From Chlorokybus atmophyticus (taxonomy: Eukaryota; Streptophyta; Chlorokybophyceae; Chlorokybales; Chlorokybaceae): a stretch of DNA of 64,000 bases. Positions within the stretch are counted from its first letter, which is position 1. Each line of letters starts with the position of its first letter. The stretch covers positions 147,578 to 211,577 of the forward strand of contig RHPI01000026.1 in the NCBI GenBank assembly GCA_009103225.1. The letters are read 5' to 3'. The position numbers and the translations under genes were made by a program. The notes beneath the pieces are model-generated. The model did not search any database and was not told the DNA's origin. It saw nothing but the letters and a program-made list of their open reading frames with translations. This document shows positions 1 through 9,874 of this stretch, piece by piece.

Positions 1-24
1 CACCCCCCCACACACACACACAGC

Positions 25-783
25 ATGCTGATACGTTTCACCATCCATGCAGGCGGTTACTATCATGCCATTCTATACAACGCCCCTGCCCCCGCGCAGC
101 TCGCAAAGCTTCAGGCGCTTGTCAACCAGCAAGGTGCTACGCTCAACAATAGGGTTAACCAGCAAGGCGCTATGCTCAACAATAGGATCAACCAGCAGGG
201 CGCAGCGCTGCAGGCTGCGAGCGCGCAAGTTGGCTCGCTGCAGGCGCTTGTTGACAGTTTCTACAATAATGGAACGCTCAAAGCCAACGGCCTGGACTTG
301 TACGCATATGATGATCCGGGCACGATCCGATACACCATTTCTGCTTTCAAAGGGGCGGATCAAAGCTTTTCTCCTAGTGTTTTCATCATAAGGGACATGA
401 TGGCCGCTGCCCGACAATTGGATTACCGGATTGCATACTGGACTGGCTCTATCGATCTGCAGAATGCAGCAGCTGCGGACGGTACATTTCCAGGTGCCAA
501 TCCTGTGCAGACATCAGTTGATGCCTGGAACATCGCATCCGGCGCCCAGCAGACGCTGACTTCCATCTACAATGGTGGAACGTTGACTGTTGCCGCAGTG
601 CACAGCACGAGCGGGGTATTTGCAGGGCTCGGAGAATCTTTTGCGATAGTCTGGGCTGATGGCTGTGTTACCACATACAGCCAAGGAGGCCAGGCAGGGG
701 GCATCAAAACTAGGACAGTGGGACCCCAATGTCCCATGCCTGAATTTCCTAACCCTGACATGCCTTACCCTGAATCGCCCTGA
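25..783 (+). CDS. Possible terminal exon of a protein with an 11-residue coiled-coil-like repeat
   Basis: An open frame of 252 codons ends in TGA at 781-783. Its first ATG lies directly behind a pyrimidine/CA-rich tract ending in CAG, so it could equally be the last exon of a gene starting outside the window. Residues about 35-65 contain three near-identical 11-mers built on NNRVNQQGAML, predicted here to be helical and probably oligomerising. A Gly/Ser/Thr-rich, beta-like body follows (about 80-230), then a Pro-rich tail (MPEFPNPDMPYPESP). I do not recognise the family. A fibre-like or adhesive protein would fit the stalk-plus-beta layout, but that is inference only. The overlapping frames on both strands are shorter and look like shadows. 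Confidence 0.45.
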   Translation: MLIRFTIHAGGYYHAILYNAPAPAQLAKLQALVNQQGATLNNRVNQQGAMLNNRINQQGAALQAASAQVGSLQALVDSFYNNGTLKANGLDLYAYDDPGTIRYTISAFKGADQSFSPSVFIIRDMMAAARQLDYRIAYWTGSIDLQNAAAADGTFPGANPVQTSVDAWNIASGAQQTLTSIYNGGTLTVAAVHSTSGVFAGLGESFAIVWADGCVTTYSQGGQAGGIKTRTVGPQCPMPEFPNPDMPYPESP

Positions 784-1206
784 TGTAGTGGTTACACCGA
801 CGTTAGGATACTAGTGTTCTCATTCCAATGTGCTCATCATCAGAGTTGAGATAGTCTCTACCAAAGGCAAGGATTTTGGGATTGTTACTTGTTTAGCAGA
901 TAGAATCTGGTAGCGTCGGACCCCTCAGGATTGATCGCTCCATTAGTGCATGCCTCTGACACGTTAAAATTCTCAAAGTATCAAGTGAGTATGCGAAAAC
1001 ATTGCACAACCTCTTGCACACTTGCACCCGTTACTCGCCTGTGTTTGCTGTTACACACCCAATATTTTGCAACCTCTCAAAATGTTAATGCATAGAGATC
1101 CATGGTTGATTACCATGTTGATTACACCCGCATACCCACGGGCGCAATCAAGCTACTCAGACTACCGGCATAAACTTGAGATGGAGTGGTAAGTACTCTG
1201 CGCCCA
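784..1206. other. No gene seen
   Basis: I see no long open frame, RNA gene or repeat in this stretch downstream of the first open frame. Confidence 0.5.
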
Positions 1207-1763
1207 TCATAGATCAACAGAGTAAACAGCACTACAAAGAGTAACTTGACCTTGGAAACTCTTGGTCGTAGCGCCGTTCATGGCCACCGTGGTGTTGTTA
1301 ATTGCCGTCAATCCTTTGTCTATGGTGTCGGTCATGTCCGTCACCCTTTGGTTTACTGCGTCGACCTTCTCGTTCATGGTGGTCTTCAGTCGAACAGTAT
1401 TGGCATCGGTTGTGGTTGATGCGATCGAATACGTGATTGAACTTGGCATTGACCCAATCATAAGCATGCTCTTTTTCAGGCCTTGCCCCTGAAAACGAAT
1501 GCTCTAAAAACCAGTAAAACAATTGCGCAAGTCTCAGTCACTGTTGTCCACCTGTGGCACTTGTGACTGTGGCCATCCTCCCGTTGGCGGATTGAAGGCG
1601 AGACGCACGCCGACTCGAGTGCCGTCGCAAAGCCGGGTCTCCCGCTGTAACAGCCGCCGCCGCCGCCACGCTTGCCGCCGCCATGCCCGCCAGTGTAGGA
1701 GCCGCACATCTCGGACCTTGAGGGCTTAAGCGGCGAAGGTAGATGGCGATATCGAGAATACAT
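1207..1763 (-). pseudogene. Broken reading frame: Gly-rich segment, hydrophobic stretch, coiled coil
   Basis: Read on the minus strand, three overlapping frames together resemble one protein. A Gly-rich segment (about 1700-1640) is followed by a short hydrophobic run (CAIVLLVFRAFVF, about 1530-1490). A helical segment (AYDWVNAKFNHVFDRI) then breaks frame near 1420. It resumes in another frame as a coiled coil (VNQRVTDMTDTIDKGL) that ends at a stop at 1207. The frame change in mid-helix suggests a frameshift in a decayed gene, although an unrecognised intron is possible. No family recognised. Confidence 0.3.
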
Positions 1764-1893
1764 CTTGTATTATTTTTTGACATATTAAACCACGATTGAA
1801 CCCGACAATTCATGCACGCAATAAAGCTCAGTGCATTGCTGCAAGCATCAAGTAGCATGTCTTACACGACTGACACAATTTGTACGCGGGCGC

Positions 1894-2928
1894 CTAAATG
1901 TGGCCCGACACAGACGACGCGTACTGCCTGTAACTCCTGTACGCCTTCCAGCCGTCACCAACTCTCGCAAAGTGCAGCACGTAGCGCCTCTTGGGGTCAC
2001 TCTGGTGCACGACGCAGAGCACCGTGCCAACCGCCACCCAGCGCCTCGCCGTAAACGGATCGACGACCTTGCTAGACATGCGGAAGGCGTAGCACCCGCG
2101 GCGCTGCGCGGCTATTGCCAGGTCGAGGTCGTTAAAGGTGTTGATGACAGAGTCGCAGCGTCGCACGTCACGCGGGAGAAGTTCAGCGGTGGCCCCCCTG
2201 ACGTACCCACACCTCCCGGGGTTGCCGCACGTGCCAAGCGCTTTCGTAAGCGAGTGGGCATCTTGTGGGACCCCTGGAGATGAAAACGTATCAGAAAGTG
2301 GCGACCACAGACACGCATGAACGGCATGACATGCCTCGTCGGCCGGAGCCCCCCTCGTGTCACCAATCGGCAGCGACATGGGGTCGGGCCACAGAGAAGC
2401 CTGTGCCGGAGCCGCTTCATCTGGCGACAGTGCGGGTTCTGTTGTTTGTTGTTGGGGCGGGACAGTTATCGCCGTCTCGCCCTTGTTGCCATGCTCACCC
2501 TGAAGGCACGGCATTGATGTGGGACAAGCTCCTCTCTGCATGTACGAATCGTGCATGAATGATCTACTTGCTTCAAACCCCGAAGGTTGTTTGGGGCTAT
2601 CGATCGGCAGGTCTCCTCGTTCGACGGATATAGGCAGAGCCTGTCCGCAGTCTCCAGGGAGCTCCTGTGGTGGTATGGTGCTCGGACACTGCACTGCCTG
2701 CACGACGGAGACCGCCTTTGCAGCCGCCGTCTCGATTGTCTCCTCGCCTCTGGTACTCGACCTCCGCCTCGGCGGGCACAGCTGGGGTTTGTTGTGCCAA
2801 TGCGCGTCCCCCGAAAGAACAACGACTGGCTGATAGCCATCCCAATCGACCACGTCATCCAGCGATCCGTGCGCGTTGGCGCGCGAACGTACCACTCTTG
2901 TAACAAATGCCGGCGTCGCCGCCGACAA
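1894..2928 (-). pseudogene. Minus-strand reading frame interrupted by the retrotransposon
   Basis: A 344-codon open frame ends at 1894. Its beginning (about 2899-2928) is LTR sequence, so the start codon there is spurious. The real upstream part lies on the far side of the element, at 9870 and beyond. With one copy of the ACTCT duplication removed, the frame reads on from this side into the flank in phase. The C-terminal 100 residues look most protein-like (VVDPFTARRWVAVGTVLCVV and GDGWKAYRSY); the middle is Pro/Gln/Ser-rich. A second frame is also open across the junction, so the true frame is not certain. No family recognised. Its upstream portion would fall in the fragmented frames at 9.9-11.5 kb. 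Confidence 0.4.
2894..2898. repeat. Target-site duplication ACTCT, left copy
   Basis: The five bases directly before the left LTR are ACTCT. The same five bases follow the right LTR at 9870-9874. A 5-bp duplication is typical of Ty3/gypsy integrases and shows this is one intact insertion event. Confidence 0.9.
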
Positions 2929-3425
2929 CCCTTCAATCCTCTACCCCAACACCCACACCGCCTATGACAAGCCTTTCAACGGCATGGCCGCCACTGAGCA
3001 GAGAACCGAAAATCCCCACATCAGATTGATGTGACCTTTTATATCAAGAGTACATCAACTATATACCTCTCGATAACTAACTCACAACTAGACATCGACC
3101 CTACAGATAGGGTAGTTAGGAAATCTAGCGTGAGCGAATCACAGCTCAGATAAGGTACCTATCGATAAGGTACCTATCCAAAGATACCTATCGTAAGGTA
3201 CCTAACGAGATAGTGATCACATTATATCAAATGTGACATTAAATAGGCTTGAATAAGCGATTCTACACCCATTGGGACTTATTTAAGCTATGATAAAGCA
3301 TCATAGCCATTAATAAGCGAGGAACCGTAGAAAAGAGGTATAAATAAGCATATTTAAATGCTTATTCATACAAAATGTGTTATTTAGGTAGCAATAATAC
3401 CCCTATTATTATTGCTCCCGTTACA
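2899..3425 (-). repeat. Left LTR (3' LTR of the minus-strand element), 527 bp
   Basis: The LTR runs from TGTAAC to GTTACA and matches 9424-9869 along its whole length. The difference is about 80 extra bases near 3112-3192 that contain repeated GATAAGGTACCTATC-like units. Because the element is coded on the minus strand, this copy is the 3' LTR. Confidence 0.93.
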
Positions 3426-3437
3426 TTCCCCCCCACT
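3426..3437 (-). other. Polypurine tract
   Basis: Immediately before the 3' LTR on the minus strand is an AG/G run (AGTGGGGGGGAA). This is where plus-strand DNA synthesis is normally primed in LTR retroelements. Confidence 0.75.
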
Positions 3438-3572
3438 TAGGTTTTCAACGTCCTCGTTGAACTTCAGTTGATCAGGCTTGATTTCGAGTAATTGTAACCA
3501 GTGAGATAGCAGGAAATGAAAGGGTGGTAATGAAATTGCACTGCCAGTCTGTCATAAAACCAAGCCCACGGT

Positions 3573-4928
3573 TTATGGGACAGGACATGAATCCCAATAA
3601 GCTAAAAGCAACTCGCGGCAGTGCGTAAGATGCCTGTCGGGCTCCCAACTGTTATGTTCCGGGCCATACCCTTTCCATTTCACCAAATAGCGAGTTGCGC
3701 GTCCTCGACTATTTAGCCGATGGTTTAATATAGCTTCCACCTCGTATTCGAGCTCGCTGTCCACCTCAACTGGCGGTGGTGGAGGCTGTGTTCTACCGTC
3801 TGAGCGGTAAGGTTTCAACAAGTTTACATGGAACACGTTGTGTATACGCACACTTGGGGGCAATTGCAGTCGATAAGCGTGCGTACCAACTCTATCAATG
3901 ATAGAGAATAGACCTAACCATCGGGGCAGCAGCTTGCGAGCACCCGTACCTTTGATGGTTATGTTCTTTGCGTTAAGCAAAACGTAATCGCCGACATCGA
4001 AAGTGGCCATTTTTTGATGTGTATCAGCATAAGCTTTTTGCCTGTCCTGTGCTTCTGATAGACACAGCTTGGCTCGATCCAAATTTTCTTGCATATCAGT
4101 GGCAAATTCCTTTGCCGCTGGTACAGTCAGGGCATTGCGAGGTACACGCAACGACGCTGGTGTGTTCGGGCGAATCCCATAATTCAAGAAAAATGGGGTT
4201 TCCTTTACACTTTCCTGCCACGCGTTGTTCACAGCGAACTCTGCCATTGGCAAGTACGTGTCCCAATCAGCATGATTAGGAGCCACATAGTGGCGAAGCA
4301 TTTCTTCCAGTATTTGATTTGCTCGCTCAGTTTGACCGTCCGTTTGCGGGTGGAAAGCAGTCGACATGCTTTGTTTTACCCCCAACAATTCACAGACTTC
4401 TCGCCAAAACTTGGAGACAAACCGAGGATCACGATCTTTGACAAGTTCACGCGATACACCGTGAACGAGAAAGACCGTGGACACAAATAAGTGTGCCAAG
4501 TCCCGTGCACTTACAGTTGTGCAACACGGGGCAAAATGCACCATTTTAGTCAAACGGTCGACAAAAACCACAATAGCAGTGTAATTAGCTGCTGTTTCAG
4601 GTAGGTCAGTAATCAAATCCATACTGACACTATCCCACTTTTGTTCTGGAATTGCCAATGGTTTAAGCAATCCCGCTTGTTTTTGTCGTAGTGGCTTATT
4701 ACGTTGACACACATCACATGTGCGAACATATTGATCCACGTCAGCTGACATTGACGGCCACCAGTATAACTGTTGCGCAGATTTGAGTGTTTTGTGTTTC
4801 CCCAAATGCCCAGCATACGGCGGGTCATGCACTGAATGTAAGCATTGCTTACGCAAGTCGCCCGAGTTGGGAATTGCCAACTGCTCCCGTTTATACCACA
4901 GATTGCTAATAGCAGTAAGCTGTTGCAA
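3573..4928 (-). CDS. Integrase with C-terminal chromodomain (pol 3' part)
   Basis: An intact 451-codon frame. Near residues 33-77 is the HHCC zinc-binding region (H-x3-H, then CDVCQRNK). The DDE core follows: DLITDLPET holds the first Asp, KDRDPRFVSKFW the second, and QTERANQILEEML the Glu of the D,D-35-E triad. After an IHNVFHVNLLKPYR segment, the last 60 residues form a chromodomain (EYEVEAILNHR, YLVKWKGYGPEHNSWEP). It carries the aromatic residues expected to contact methylated histone tails. Chromoviruses use this domain to direct insertion to marked chromatin. The frame is preceded by RNase H in a frame that ends at a stop near 4947. Confidence 0.93.
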   Translation of the reverse strand: MQQLTAISNLWYKREQLAIPNSGDLRKQCLHSVHDPPYAGHLGKHKTLKSAQQLYWWPSMSADVDQYVRTCDVCQRNKPLRQKQAGLLKPLAIPEQKWDSVSMDLITDLPETAANYTAIVVFVDRLTKMVHFAPCCTTVSARDLAHLFVSTVFLVHGVSRELVKDRDPRFVSKFWREVCELLGVKQSMSTAFHPQTDGQTERANQILEEMLRHYVAPNHADWDTYLPMAEFAVNNAWQESVKETPFFLNYGIRPNTPASLRVPRNALTVPAAKEFATDMQENLDRAKLCLSEAQDRQKAYADTHQKMATFDVGDYVLLNAKNITIKGTGARKLLPRWLGLFSIIDRVGTHAYRLQLPPSVRIHNVFHVNLLKPYRSDGRTQPPPPPVEVDSELEYEVEAILNHRLNSRGRATRYLVKWKGYGPEHNSWEPDRHLTHCRELLLAYWDSCPVP

Positions 4929-4946
4929 GTTGGTTTGACTGCTAAA

Positions 4947-5921
4947 CTAATCATCTGAGTTATAACCTGTGGACACTTCCTTTAAGAAAGGATCTTCAGG
5001 CTGTTGTACATTACGCGTACTTCGAGAGCGCGTAAGTGCCAAAAGAGCAGGGCTGCAACTTAGTGGATCCGCCACGTAAGTGCGACCCGGACGGTATTGC
5101 CAAGTGAAAGTGAAACGAGAAATGAATTCATTCCACCTAGCTTGCCGCCTCAACAGATTTTGTTGCGTATGAAAGAATGTGAGCGGTTTGTGATCAGTTA
5201 TTACTGAAAACTCCACCCCTTCCAAGTAGCAACGCCATGTGCGCAGCGCGTGCACCACCCCGAGCAATTCCTGCTCAGTGGTTGTGTAATTACGTTCAGC
5301 AGGAATGAACTTTCTGCTTTCATATGCACATGGTCTGTCATCCTGTAGAAGGACTGCCTCACACCCAATGGTGGAAGCGTCACTGATCACCACAAAAGGC
5401 TTGGTGTGGTCGGGGAAGGCTAACACAGGGGCTTGTGTTAATGCATCTTTAATGCGTGTAAAAGCAACCTCCTGTGCCTCCGTCCATACAAATTTAACAT
5501 CTTTTCTTAGTAAAGATGTTAAAGGATTTGCCATGCCAGAATATGCTCGCATGAACTTGCGGAAATAATTGGCTAGCCCCAAGAAAGCACGTAACTGATG
5601 TACATCCTTGGGTGGTGGCCAATCCTTTACCGCACACACCTTTTGAGGATCTGGTTTCAATCCTTCTTTATCAATTACATGCCCTAAAAAGGGTAGTTCA
5701 TCCTTTGCAAAGTTGCATTTGGACAGGTTGGCATAGAATTTGTGTTCGCGTAACTTAGCTAGAACCAATTCCACATGCCTGTGGTGGTCCTCCCGGGTTT
5801 TGCTGAACACAATAATGTCGTCTAGATATACCAGTACAAACTTGTACAATTCATCAGCAAATACCGCGTTCATTGCTGTCTGAAATGTAGCCGGTGCGTT
5901 TGTTAACCCAAATGGTAACAT
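4947..5921 (-). CDS. Reverse transcriptase C-terminal half plus RNase H
   Basis: The frame begins inside the RT palm with [13 protein letters not shown], followed by the catalytic [10 protein letters not shown] box. Then come the thumb/connection ([31 protein letters not shown]) and RNase H ([44 protein letters not shown]). The usual DPLSR motif appears as DPLSCSP. The frame is out of register with the N-terminal half of RT because of an 8-bp tandem duplication near 5915-5930. It ends at a stop just before the integrase frame, so the original single pol polyprotein is cut in at least two places. Confidence 0.92.
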   Translation of the reverse strand: MLPFGLTNAPATFQTAMNAVFADELYKFVLVYLDDIIVFSKTREDHHRHVELVLAKLREHKFYANLSKCNFAKDELPFLGHVIDKEGLKPDPQKVCAVKDWPPPKDVHQLRAFLGLANYFRKFMRAYSGMANPLTSLLRKDVKFVWTEAQEVAFTRIKDALTQAPVLAFPDHTKPFVVISDASTIGCEAVLLQDDRPCAYESRKFIPAERNYTTTEQELLGVVHALRTWRCYLEGVEFSVITDHKPLTFFHTQQNLLRRQARWNEFISRFTFTWQYRPGRTYVADPLSCSPALLALTRSRSTRNVQQPEDPFLKEVSTGYNSDD

Positions 5922-6562
5922 GGTAACACTTTATACTCAAAGTGTCCTAGTGGGGTGCGAAATGCAGTTTTTTGTATATCCGACGTGTGGATTTTGATTT
6001 GATGATAACCACTGGTCAAATCCAGCGTGCTGAACACTGTTGCACCTGACAGCTTATCAAACAATTCATCAATCCGAGGCAAAGGATATCTGTTTTTCAC
6101 AGTTACCTTGTTCAACGCAGGGTAATCAATACACATGCGTAGCTTGCCACTCTTTTTGGGCACAAACAAAATTGGTGCACAAAAAGGAGATATGCTCTTT
6201 GTTATTCAACCTTTGTCCAATAACTCTTTGAGCTGTTTTTCCATCTCCGCGTGTTCTAAGGGACTTAGCCTGTATATAGGCCGCCAAGGTGGCTTTGCCC
6301 CCTCTTCTAACGGAATGGTATGATGTATGTTTCGATCGGGAGGCAACTCTGGGAGTTCATCCTGAAATACATCTTCGTATTGTTCCGTAAGTGACTGCAC
6401 CACAGGGTCACTGATAGCATGTTCAGCAGGTGTTTCCACCTGTCGTAAGTGCAGTAAGTATACTTCCTCACGTTTACGCATGCAACGTTTCAATTGCATA
6501 GCAGAGAGGAGCGGAACATTATCGCGAGGTATACGTGCGAGTACAGATGCTGTTAAAGTCAT
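5903..6562 (-). CDS. Reverse transcriptase N-terminal half (split in two frames)
   Basis: Two minus-strand frames cover it. The upstream one (6562-6206) ends in a typical pre-RT linker: [18 protein letters not shown], then [17 protein letters not shown]. The downstream one (6169-5903) has the finger and palm motifs: [31 protein letters not shown] and [12 protein letters not shown], which carries the first catalytic Asp, then [17 protein letters not shown] frame change near 6200 separates them, and the 8-bp duplication at 5915-5930 breaks the join to the YLDD half. Confidence 0.9.
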
Positions 6563-6598
6563 CCTATGTTTCCCTTTACGAAGGGTGCACGTATTGGC

Positions 6599-7171
6599 TT
6601 AAGAGTCTAATTGTAAACCTGCTTCAGTGTGCCATTGTTCCCCTAAAACAACATCCACCCCGGGGATACCAATATCCACCACGATAAAGGCTGGTCGGGT
6701 TTTATGGCCATTAATAACAAAACGCCCTTTTACCTCTCCCATTGCATTGAGAGTGGAACCAGCAGCACGTACATACGACGTGACTGGTGTGAAAGGAATG
6801 TTATTACGTTTCACCCAAGCATGCTCAACAAAGTTATGGTTTGCACCAGTATCAATCAATGCTGTACATGGTGTACCCATAAGTTGACTCTAAAATCTCC
6901 ATTTGAGTGGCAATGAGTGACCATCAAATGTAGCTAGTGTCGGAGTGCCGTGATTGGTAGCAGACTTGATAAAGATCACTTGCAACGGTGAAGCTCCTGT
7001 ATCTTTGCGTGAGAGTTGCATGATTACTTCTCCCCCTTTCAACAATCGCGACCACGGGCCATGATATCGAGGGATAACTACACATGCAGTGACAGCATGT
7101 TGTAATTGCAACTCGTGTAAGTGCTTAACAGCAGTTACTAATTCAGAGAATGGAACATTCATAAAACACAA
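6599..7171 (-). CDS. Retroviral-type aspartic protease region
   Basis: The frame at 6880-6599 opens with TALIDTGANHNFV, the D-T-G active site of a retropepsin. It goes on to the second half (VVDIGIPGVDVVLGEQW), which resembles the DVILGMDWL-type flap-end motif. The adjoining frame at 7171-6890 (MQLSRKDTGASPLQVIFIKS) probably belongs to the gag-protease spacer, separated by a stop or frameshift near 6890. Confidence 0.8.
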
Positions 7172-7311
7172 CCGTTTGCATTTGTCAACACAGGTGGTGT
7201 GCTCATATCAGTCCATACATCTGATACATCACAAAGAGAGGAAACGTCATCAAGAAGTACAGAGTTTTTAAAGTCGTTCTGCTCGACTAAGCTACCAACC
7301 ACGGACAATTC

Positions 7312-8490
7312 CTATTTCTTGTCTCTCTGCTGCTTAGCCTTCTGTGCATTCTGTTTTGCATAGCACTTAGCCTCCCCATGTCTTCTTGCGGAAACTGCAG
7401 TGATGATGGATTTGGCCGCGTTGTAGGGGCTAGCAGGATGAGATGTTTTCGCCTTTTTCACAAAAGGTTTACTATCAGTGGCCGGGCGCTTTGCAGCTAA
7501 AACCGGGGCTGCCTCTGTTGCCGTGGTTTGCATGTTTGCGTGAGAACGCTTTACACTGTCCACAGCAGCAACCATCTGCATCAGCATTGGTAAATCCGTC
7601 GAGGCCCACTCTTGCAAACTCGCGGGGTTGACGGCCACATGCTGCACGAGATTTGTGTCCAAGCCACGCCTGAACATATCCAGCTGATCAACATCACTGA
7701 TAGGTAGTTTGCCAGCATTGATCTTGCTGACAAACGATTGAAAATCCTGGATATACTGCTGAACCGGACGCCCGTTCTGATGCAAGTTGTGCAGCTGGTT
7801 GCGAGCAACCTGGGCAGGATCTGCGCCACCATCATGGTATGATAGCGCTGCTCCATGAAAGAGCACAACTGATTTACTTCCCGCCCGAGGTTTGTATCCC
7901 GTTGCTTACGGCGGTACCACTCTGCCAGAGCATTGTTTGGGATCAGCAACTCAGCTACACGCAATTTCCCCTCCTCAGAAATGTGAAGGGAGTTGACATA
8001 GTGTCGCAGCTTCACAAGCCAGTCGAAGATGGCCGCTTGCTTGTTGGGAATAATCTCGGCAGGACGAGCAAGAGCTTGAACAGGTGCACCATTATCAGAA
8101 CGTTGAAGACGCTCGATCATGTTCAAAACACGTTTGCCTTCACCCATCTGCCCCTCCCAATCTCGCCCCATAAAGGTGGTGAGCTTTGAAACTTTTTCTG
8201 CCAAAAGGAAGAGAAAGTTCACGAGTGAGAATTGCCTCACGAGGGTCCTGATCATAGGTGCTAAGGAAATGCTCCATCAAGTCCTGCTGTATCATGCGAA
8301 TAGAAAACTCAGGGAATATAGAAGGTAATCTATCATCCACTGAAGCTTCCGCAGCTTTGGCAGCTTGAGACTCATCAGGTGCATCATCCGGATTCGGAAT
8401 ATCTTCCATGGATAGAAATTCCTCCTCACGGGAAGGTTGCTCTTTTTCCGAGCTCTCCCCTTTTGAGGTGGGCACCGAGTTTTCTTCCAT
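7312..8490 (-). CDS. gag-like capsid region, split across three frames
   Basis: Translation likely starts at 8490 with an acidic N-terminus (MEENSVPTSKGESSEKEQ). The reading moves to a second frame (about 8255-7850, WYRRKQRDTNLGREVNQL) and then a third (7866-7312). The third has the conserved gag block NGRPVQQYIQDFQSFVSKI and a basic tail (AKCYAKQNAQKAKQQRDKK). Two frameshifts, near 8210 and 7850, disable it. I could not see a clean CCHC zinc knuckle; the tail may hold a damaged one. Confidence 0.82.
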
Positions 8491-9423
8491 TTGTCTGCGA
8501 AACAGGCAGAATGGGATAGTGAGAACCTCACCAATGGACCAGGTTCAACGAGAGGATCAAAATGACCCCAAGTTGTAAAAGTCCCAAACAGAGTTCAAAC
8601 CAGTCCCAAAATAGGAAAAGTTGGATCTGGAGTGTCACCAAACAGAACAAGTCTGAGAGGGACCAGAATGTCCTAACCTTGTGTTGTCCTCAACCAAGTC
8701 CCAGTCTCCAGGCCGAAGCCCGAGGGGGAGGGTTTCAGACTAACAGGGTTTGGGAACAGATTGTCCTAGAACCTCCCCACAACTGTTCTAACCAAGTCCC
8801 GATCTCCAGGTCGAAGCCAGAGGGGGAGGGTTTGGGAATAGTTTGGTTTGGAACTTACGAACCCGGGTCAAGCGACTCGGCAAAGCCGCTGGCAGGTCAC
8901 AGGTACGTCACAGGCATGCAACAGGCAAGCCACAGGCATGCAACAGGCAAGCCGTACGGTGACTAACTGTGACATGCACTGGCAAGCACAATGACAAGCA
9001 ATCACCGAATGCAATGACAGGCAATCACTGCAAGCAATGATAGTGCACTAAGTGTGACAAACAGTGATGGCACACTAGCAAGCCGCAATCACCGCATGCA
9101 ATGACAGGCAATCACTGCAAGCAATGATAGTGCATTGGCAAGTCACTGTGTGTAAAAGTACACACGTGCACCTAGCAAGCACCTGGCAAGCAGCTGACAT
9201 GCAGGCAAGCAGGCAAGTCACCGACGTGTGTGATGGTACCTCACACGTGGAGAGGCCGCCTCTTTGATAGGTGGCTTCAACGTGGAGGTAGCGCAGGGAA
9301 GCGAACTTGAAGCTTGGGCTGCGTGGACAAATAAGAGGTCGCCGCCGACGCCTTTTGATTGGCCGAAAGCAGGTCGCCGCCCCCTATAAGTACCCACGTT
9401 ACCCCCCAGCTCCTGGATACCAA
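8491..9423 (-). other. Retrotransposon leader with internal direct repeats
   Basis: Non-coding leader between the 5' LTR and gag. Two copies of a block of about 49 bases, rich in GCAATGACAGGCAATCACTG, lie at about 9000-9048 and 9086-9134. Another repeated block around GAGGGGGAGGGTTT lies near 8725 and 8822. The primer-binding site is at its 9422 end. Confidence 0.7.
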
Positions 9424-9869
9424 TGTAACAGATGCCGGCGTCGCCGCCGACAACCCTTCAATCCTCTACCCCAACACCCACACCGCCTATGACAAGCCTT
9501 TCAACGGCGTGGCCGCCACTGAGCAGAGAACTGAAAATCCCCATATCAGATTGATGTGACCTTTTATATCAAGAGTATATCAGCTATATACCTCTCGATA
9601 ACTAACTCACAACTAGACATCGACTCTACACCTATCGTAAGATACCTAACGAGATAGTGATCACATTATATCAAATGTGACACTAAATAGGCTTGAATAA
9701 GCGGTTCTACACCCATTGGGACTTAGTTAAGCTATGATAAAGCATCATAGCCTTGAATAAGCGAGGAACCGTAGAAAAGAGGTATAAATAAGCATATTTA
9801 CATACGTATTCATGCAAAATGTGTTCTTTAGGTAGCAATAATACCCCTACTATTATTGCTCCCGTTACA
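9424..9869 (-). repeat. Right LTR (5' LTR of the minus-strand element), 446 bp
   Basis: Partner of 2899-3425, with the same TGTAAC and GTTACA ends. It lacks the roughly 80-base block found in the left copy. The ACTCT target duplication follows at 9870-9874. Confidence 0.93.
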
Positions 9870-9874
9870 ACTCT

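Larger units (their letters stand above)
2899..9869 (-). mobile_element. Full-length Ty3/gypsy chromovirus-type LTR retrotransposon
   Basis: Two LTRs (2899-3425 and 9424-9869) flank gag, protease, reverse transcriptase, RNase H, integrase and chromodomain sequences, all on the minus strand in the Ty3/gypsy order. ACTCT target-site duplications abut both ends. Just inside the 5' LTR, minus-strand bases from 9422 read TGGTATCCAGGAGC, close to the common initiator-Met-tRNA primer site TGGTATCAGAGC. A G-rich purine tract (GTGGGGGGGAA) precedes the 3' LTR at 3426-3436. By eye the aligned LTRs differ at about 18 positions over about 446 bases (about 4%), so the copy is not very recent. Several frameshifts make it non-autonomous. 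Confidence 0.93.

Noticed and set aside
4019-4490. Plus-strand open frames across the integrase
   Set aside because: They are antisense shadows of the conserved integrase frame.
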